From CAYNRQ01 sp964399875 (GTDB lineage Archaea > Aenigmatarchaeota > Aenigmatarchaeia > QMZP01): a stretch of 24,805 nt of DNA. The notes under the pieces were generated by a model. That model saw nothing but the letters and a program-made list of their open reading frames with translations. It was not told the origin of the DNA and did no database searches. Position 1 is the first letter of the stretch; the number at the start of each line of letters is the position of its first letter. Shown piece by piece: positions 22,036 to 24,805 of this stretch. The stretch covers positions 1-24,805 of the forward strand of contig CAYNRQ010000011.1 in assembly GCA_964399875.1 (NCBI GenBank), written 5' to 3'. The position numbers were made by a program, and so were the translations under genes.

Positions 22036-22905
22036 ATGGCAAAAAAAACCGCTGTTGTTGCCCTTGGGGGAAATGCTCTAATTAAGCCGGGACAGAAAGG
22101 AACATTGGAGGAGCAGTTAGGCAATGTGGAGCATGCTATGGAGTGTGTGGTTAAGCTTATAAAAAAAGGTTACAGGGTGGTTCTTTCACATGGTAACGGA
22201 CCCCAGGCAGGCAGTATTCTTCTCCAGCAGGAAACGACAAAATCAGTTCCTAGTATGCCTCTTTATGTGTGCGTTGCAGAAACACAGGGGATGATAGGTT
22301 ACATGATCCAGGAGGCATTGTACAACAAGCTGCACAGGGCAGGAATTGACATGCCTGTTATAACCCTGATTACCCAGGTTCTTGTGGATGAGAAAGACAG
22401 TGCCTTTAAGAATCCCACAAAGCCCATTGGTCTGGAAGGCAGACCTGGTTACAGGATCGTGCCTTCACCTGAACCCAAAAGGGTCATAGAGGCTGAAGCA
22501 ATAAGAAAGATAATGGGCAAGGCCGTTGTGATAGCATGCGGCGGTGGGGGAATTCCTGTTATCATGAAAAGGGGTTTGAAGGGAATAGATGCTGTTATTG
22601 ACAAGGATCTGGCTTCAGAAAAGCTGGCAGAGGATGTGGGGGCTGACCTTTTAATAATACTAACAGATGTAGACGCTGTTTATCTGAACTACGGGAAAAA
22701 GGGACAGAAAAAACTCATGAAAATGAATATTAATGAAGCAAAGAAATATTTAAAGCAAGGCCAGTTTCCTTCAGGAAGCATGGGCCCAAAGATAGATGCC
22801 TCTGTAAGATTTCTGGAAAAGAACAAAAAAGGCAAAGTGATAATAACATCCTTTGACAAACTTGGAAAGGCCATGGAAGGAAAGGCAGGAACAGTGATAG
22901 AATGA
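22036..22905 (+). CDS. arcC: Carbamate kinase, short form
   Basis: 289 residues of the amino-acid kinase fold. Makes ATP from carbamoyl phosphate and ADP, or the reverse. Motifs: AVVALGGNALIKPGQKG, LSHGNGPQAGSILLQ, ACGGGGIPVIM, AVIDKDLASEKLA, DLLIILTDVDAVY, GSMGPKIDASVRF. Compared with the Pyrococcus enzyme as I recall it (about 314 residues), some 20 residues are missing between NPTKPIG and GYRIVPSP, inside the small protruding subdomain that closes over the active site. The catalytic motifs are kept, so activity is likely. Start ATG 22036 appears leaderless. The stop overlaps the next gene as ATGA. Confidence 0.92.
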   Translation: MAKKTAVVALGGNALIKPGQKGTLEEQLGNVEHAMECVVKLIKKGYRVVLSHGNGPQAGSILLQQETTKSVPSMPLYVCVAETQGMIGYMIQEALYNKLHRAGIDMPVITLITQVLVDEKDSAFKNPTKPIGLEGRPGYRIVPSPEPKRVIEAEAIRKIMGKAVVIACGGGGIPVIMKRGLKGIDAVIDKDLASEKLAEDVGADLLIILTDVDAVYLNYGKKGQKKLMKMNINEAKKYLKQGQFPSGSMGPKIDASVRFLEKNKKGKVIITSFDKLGKAMEGKAGTVIE

Positions 22906-23783
22906 TACATCTTTTATCCATAAGTGAACTAACTAAGAATGACATTGATTCCATTCTCAGGAAAGCACAGAAACTTAAGAACAAGGAAAAACCAGTCCTA
23001 AAGGGCAAAAATGTGGCCATGCTTTTTGCAAAACCCAGTACAAGAACCAGGGTTTCTTTTGAGGCAGCAGTAAACCAGCTCTCTGGACATCCTCTTTATC
23101 TGGACATATCCACGACCCAACTTTCCAGGGAAGAAACCATTTCAGACACATCCAGGGTCCTTAGCAGATATGTGGATTGCATTATTGCCAGACTGTTCAA
23201 GCATCAGCATATAGAGGAACTGGCAAAGGCCTCTGATGTTCCGGTAATCAACGGCCTTACAGACATGTTCCATCCATGCCAGGCCCTGGCTGATATGTAT
23301 ACAATCAGGGAGAAGCTTGGAAAATTAAAAGGCCTTAACCTGACATATCTTGGGGATGGGAACAACAATGTGGCCCATTCCCTTATGTATGCGTGCAGCA
23401 GGCTTGGTGTTAACATGACAGTATCCTGTCCTGCATCCCTGAAGCCAGACAAGACCGTTCTTAAGGAAACCGGGTCCAGGATTGAGAAAAATCCAAAAAA
23501 GGCTGTCAGGGACTCGGATATTCTTTATACAGACGTCTGGAAGTCCATGGGTGAAAAGGCCAGTACAAAAAGCAGAGCCCTCCTTTTAAGGCCTTACCAG
23601 ATAAACAAGAGTCTCCTGGGTCTTGCTAAAAGAAGTGCTATTGTAATGCACTGCCTTCCTGCCCACAGGGGTCAGGAGATAACCAGTGATGTAATGGATG
23701 GAAAACAGTCTGTTATCTTTGACCAGGCTGAAAACAGACTGCATGTGGCTAAGGGTATACTGGCATTTCTTCTGAAATCCTGA
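22902..23783 (+). CDS. argF: Ornithine carbamoyltransferase
   Basis: 293 residues. Transfers the carbamoyl group between carbamoyl phosphate and ornithine to give citrulline, or splits citrulline in catabolism. Carbamoyl-phosphate loop PSTRTRVSFEAA (STRTR at 46-50), HPCQALADMY (124-127), and the ornithine-side HCLPAHRGQEI (from 250) are all intact; DGNNNVAHSLMYA is the Rossmann loop. A little shorter than most family members. ATGA-coupled to carbamate kinase, which suggests the arginine deiminase-type route (citrulline to ATP), but no deiminase is in view; biosynthesis is the alternative. Confidence 0.93.
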   Translation: MIHLLSISELTKNDIDSILRKAQKLKNKEKPVLKGKNVAMLFAKPSTRTRVSFEAAVNQLSGHPLYLDISTTQLSREETISDTSRVLSRYVDCIIARLFKHQHIEELAKASDVPVINGLTDMFHPCQALADMYTIREKLGKLKGLNLTYLGDGNNNVAHSLMYACSRLGVNMTVSCPASLKPDKTVLKETGSRIEKNPKKAVRDSDILYTDVWKSMGEKASTKSRALLLRPYQINKSLLGLAKRSAIVMHCLPAHRGQEITSDVMDGKQSVIFDQAENRLHVAKGILAFLLKS

Positions 23784-23795
23784 TTCAAAAATCAG
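23780..23795. terminator. Short hairpin at the convergent gene end
   Basis: CTGAT (23780-23784) and ATCAG (23791-23795) form a 5-bp stem with a 6-nt loop that overlaps the argF stop codon and the last codon region of the convergent regulator gene. It could serve both directions. Weak as a terminator since no T run of note follows on the plus strand. Confidence 0.3.
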
Positions 23796-24369
23796 CCAAG
23801 ACCTTTCTTTTTGTTAGCATATAGCCTATGGCCACTCCTAGTATAGCAGTGAATATAATAAGAGCTATTAAATGTATGTGCGGCAGGAAGAGTTCTGTTG
23901 TGACAGTTGCCGGAGGCGCAGGTGCTGTTTCTGGAACAATTGTCTGATTCACTGTTTCTGTTAGCTTTTCACCTGCTGCCATTGGAGCCCTGCTTCCAAC
24001 CTCCTTGGCCACATATTGAACAGGCCCCCCAACAATCTTTCGCAGAAAATCATATGCAGTGAGAATTACTGCAAGACCTGCCAGTCCAATAACAATCCAT
24101 ATCTTTGCCTCGCTTGGGTTCAGAACATTCTTTCCCTTTAAGGTCAGTTCATAATATTTCCACTTATGGCCTTCATCCTTCTGGACTATGAGATCGACCT
24201 TGCAGAGGTTGTCCAGGTGCTCCTTGATTGTGGACACAGACATTCCGAATTCCTTGGACAGCTCGCTCAGTGTCTTTCTTCTGCGACCCAGGCTTTTAAG
24301 AATATTAACTCTTGTGTCTGAAGAGAGTGCCTTAAAAACTTCTCTATCAAGAGTAATTTTATCCTCCAT
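23785..24369 (-). CDS. Membrane-anchored ArsR-like winged-helix regulator
   Basis: 194 residues. N-terminal winged helix: EVFKALSSDTRVNILKSLG, TLSELSKEFGMSVSTIKEHL, then the wing HKWKYYELTLKGKNVL. Two membrane helices follow, about residues 90-109 (IWIVIGLAGLAVILTAYDFL) and 168-186 (LIALIIFTAILGVAIGYML), joined by a Pro/Ala/Thr-rich stretch (PETAPAPPATVTTE) that would be outside the cell. So a DNA-binding domain is tethered to the membrane, a common archaeal design. No Cys pair suggests a metal site. A perfect inverted repeat (24413-24431) lies upstream and may be its own operator. Confidence 0.82.
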   Translation of the reverse strand: MEDKITLDREVFKALSSDTRVNILKSLGRRRKTLSELSKEFGMSVSTIKEHLDNLCKVDLIVQKDEGHKWKYYELTLKGKNVLNPSEAKIWIVIGLAGLAVILTAYDFLRKIVGGPVQYVAKEVGSRAPMAAGEKLTETVNQTIVPETAPAPPATVTTELFLPHIHLIALIIFTAILGVAIGYMLTKRKVLADF

Positions 24370-24412
24370 GGAACCCTTTTCTGTTAATTATTAATTGTCT
24401 GATTATTCAAAA

Positions 24413-24431
24413 AGCGTTCACGGAAAACGCT
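24413..24431. promoter_or_regulatory. Perfect inverted repeat in the divergent regulator promoter region
   Basis: AGCGTT (24413-24418) and AACGCT (24426-24431) with a 7-nt centre. It sits between the winged-helix gene (ATG 24369, minus) and the small membrane protein gene (ATG 24493, plus), a normal place for an autoregulatory operator. Binding by the adjacent regulator is inference. Confidence 0.4.
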
Positions 24432-24475
24432 CTAATTAAGGGTAGATTTGATAGTTATATATCCTTTTCCCTTTC

Positions 24476-24493
24476 TTTCGGGAAAAACCGAAA
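24476..24493 (+). promoter_or_regulatory. Hairpin over the start codon of the 72-aa gene
   Basis: TTTCGG (24476-24481) pairs with CCGAAA (24488-24493), and the last A is the first base of the start codon. A TATA box, GTTATATAT, lies at about 24454-24462. A second imperfect copy of the same TTTCG...CCGAAA element occurs inside the coding region near 24546-24562. Confidence 0.35.
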
Positions 24494-24711
24494 TGGACCC
24501 AAACATTCACGTAAAATCCTTTATTGGAATGCTTTTCTCTTTGTTTCGATGGAAACCGAAAGAATATAATTATGAAAAATCAATTAATAAAATGGATGTC
24601 CGATTTATTATTAAACTAAAGATTATTATACTACTTGGTTTGATGGTTGGAATTCTATTTATACCGATTGTTCTTATCGGAATATTTGGTCTCAAACGGT
24701 TAATTGATTAG
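24493..24711 (+). CDS. Small membrane protein of unknown function, AT-rich
   Basis: 72 residues from ATG 24493 (MDPNIHVKSFIGMLFSLFRW). A polar N-terminal half (KPKEYNYEKSINKMD) is followed by one long hydrophobic segment, LKIIILLGLMVGILFIPIVL, with IGIFGLKRLID at the end. An upstream TTG would add 15 residues with no family support. Base composition is more AT-rich than the neighbouring operons, which may point to separate origin. Divergent from the membrane-anchored regulator; a functional link is possible. The 3' end of the gene forms the left arm of a nested inverted-repeat structure. Confidence 0.5.
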   Translation: MDPNIHVKSFIGMLFSLFRWKPKEYNYEKSINKMDVRFIIKLKIIILLGLMVGILFIPIVLIGIFGLKRLID

Positions 24712-24805
24712 CTCCTTACCACCAGTCACACACAACTGGTTAATAAGACCGGTGGGATGCGGAGCTCTTGGTTAATTGTTTGAGAGTAATTCCGCATAGT
24801 GACTG
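24690..24805. repeat. Nested inverted repeats with alternative pairings, running off the window
   Basis: Three perfect pairs lie one inside another: TCTCAAAC (24690-24697) with GTTTGAGA (24778-24785); AGCTCC (24710-24715) with GGAGCT (24761-24766); ACCAGT (24721-24726) with ACTGGT (24735-24740), loop CACACACA. Two other perfect 7-bp pairings compete with these: ATGCGGA (24757-24763) with TCCGCAT (24791-24797), and CAGTCAC (24723-24729) with GTGACTG (24799-24805). GGTTAATTG also occurs twice directly (24698-24706, 24769-24777). Could be a structured RNA, a switching element or a mobile-element end. Confidence 0.5.

Noticed and set aside
24710..24805. tRNA or CRISPR repeat at the right edge
   Set aside because: The stems do not fit a cloverleaf (no T-loop consensus), and the repeats are inverted and nested, not regularly spaced direct repeats.

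Overview
The window reads as a piece of an archaeal chromosome, probably from an anaerobic fermentative lineage. A DPANN or Thermococcus-like relative is possible, but I cannot place it from sequence alone. The archaeal signs are promoters with a TATA box about 25 nt upstream of the start codon (the clearest has a BRE plus TTTATAAATA at 14261-14277), many apparently leaderless genes, GGTGAT/GGAGG-type ribosome sites inside operons, heavy use of ATA/AGA/AGG codons, and a Pyrococcus-type membrane-bound hydrogenase (Mbh) operon.

Layout. (1) 7329 to 1, minus strand: an mbh operon in the order mbhA-B-C-D-E-F-G-H-I-J, then a GNAT acetyltransferase and a NUDIX hydrolase, then mbhK-L-M, with M cut by the window edge. 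Nearly all junctions overlap. (2) 11551-7381, minus: three tandem genes for related secreted lipoproteins carrying four copies of one Cys-containing domain. (3) 11727-14240: a small membrane protein (plus), a Na+/Ca2+-type exchanger and a GT-B-like glycosyltransferase (both minus). (4) 17159-14490 and 17755-17225, minus: a P-type Ca2+-ATPase and a soluble inorganic pyrophosphatase. (5) 17856-18927: poorly coding stretch with an orphan helical protein and a probable IS200/IS605 3' remnant. (6) 21972-18928, minus: small membrane protein, IorA, IorB (indolepyruvate:ferredoxin oxidoreductase) and a YbjQ-like protein. (7) 22036-23783, plus: carbamate kinase and ornithine carbamoyltransferase. (8) 24369 to the end: a membrane-anchored winged-helix regulator, a divergent small membrane protein, and a set of nested inverted repeats running off the edge.

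Working together (inference): IorAB would give reduced ferredoxin from amino-acid-derived 2-oxoacids, Mbh would oxidise it to H2 while its Mrp-like module moves Na+/H+, carbamate kinase/OTC would give or use carbamoyl phosphate and ATP, and pyrophosphatase would clear PPi. This fits a peptide or amino-acid fermenter.

Most unusual point: mbhL is interrupted exactly inside its conserved N-terminal GPxHP motif (GPQ | HP) by 30 nt (1496-1525). The insert keeps the frame, carries an in-frame TAA, and holds a perfect 7-bp hairpin whose loop contains the stop. Removing it restores an uninterrupted 392-residue hydrogenase large subunit. It could be a translational bypass element, a mobile hairpin, a split or reinitiated gene, or an assembly error.
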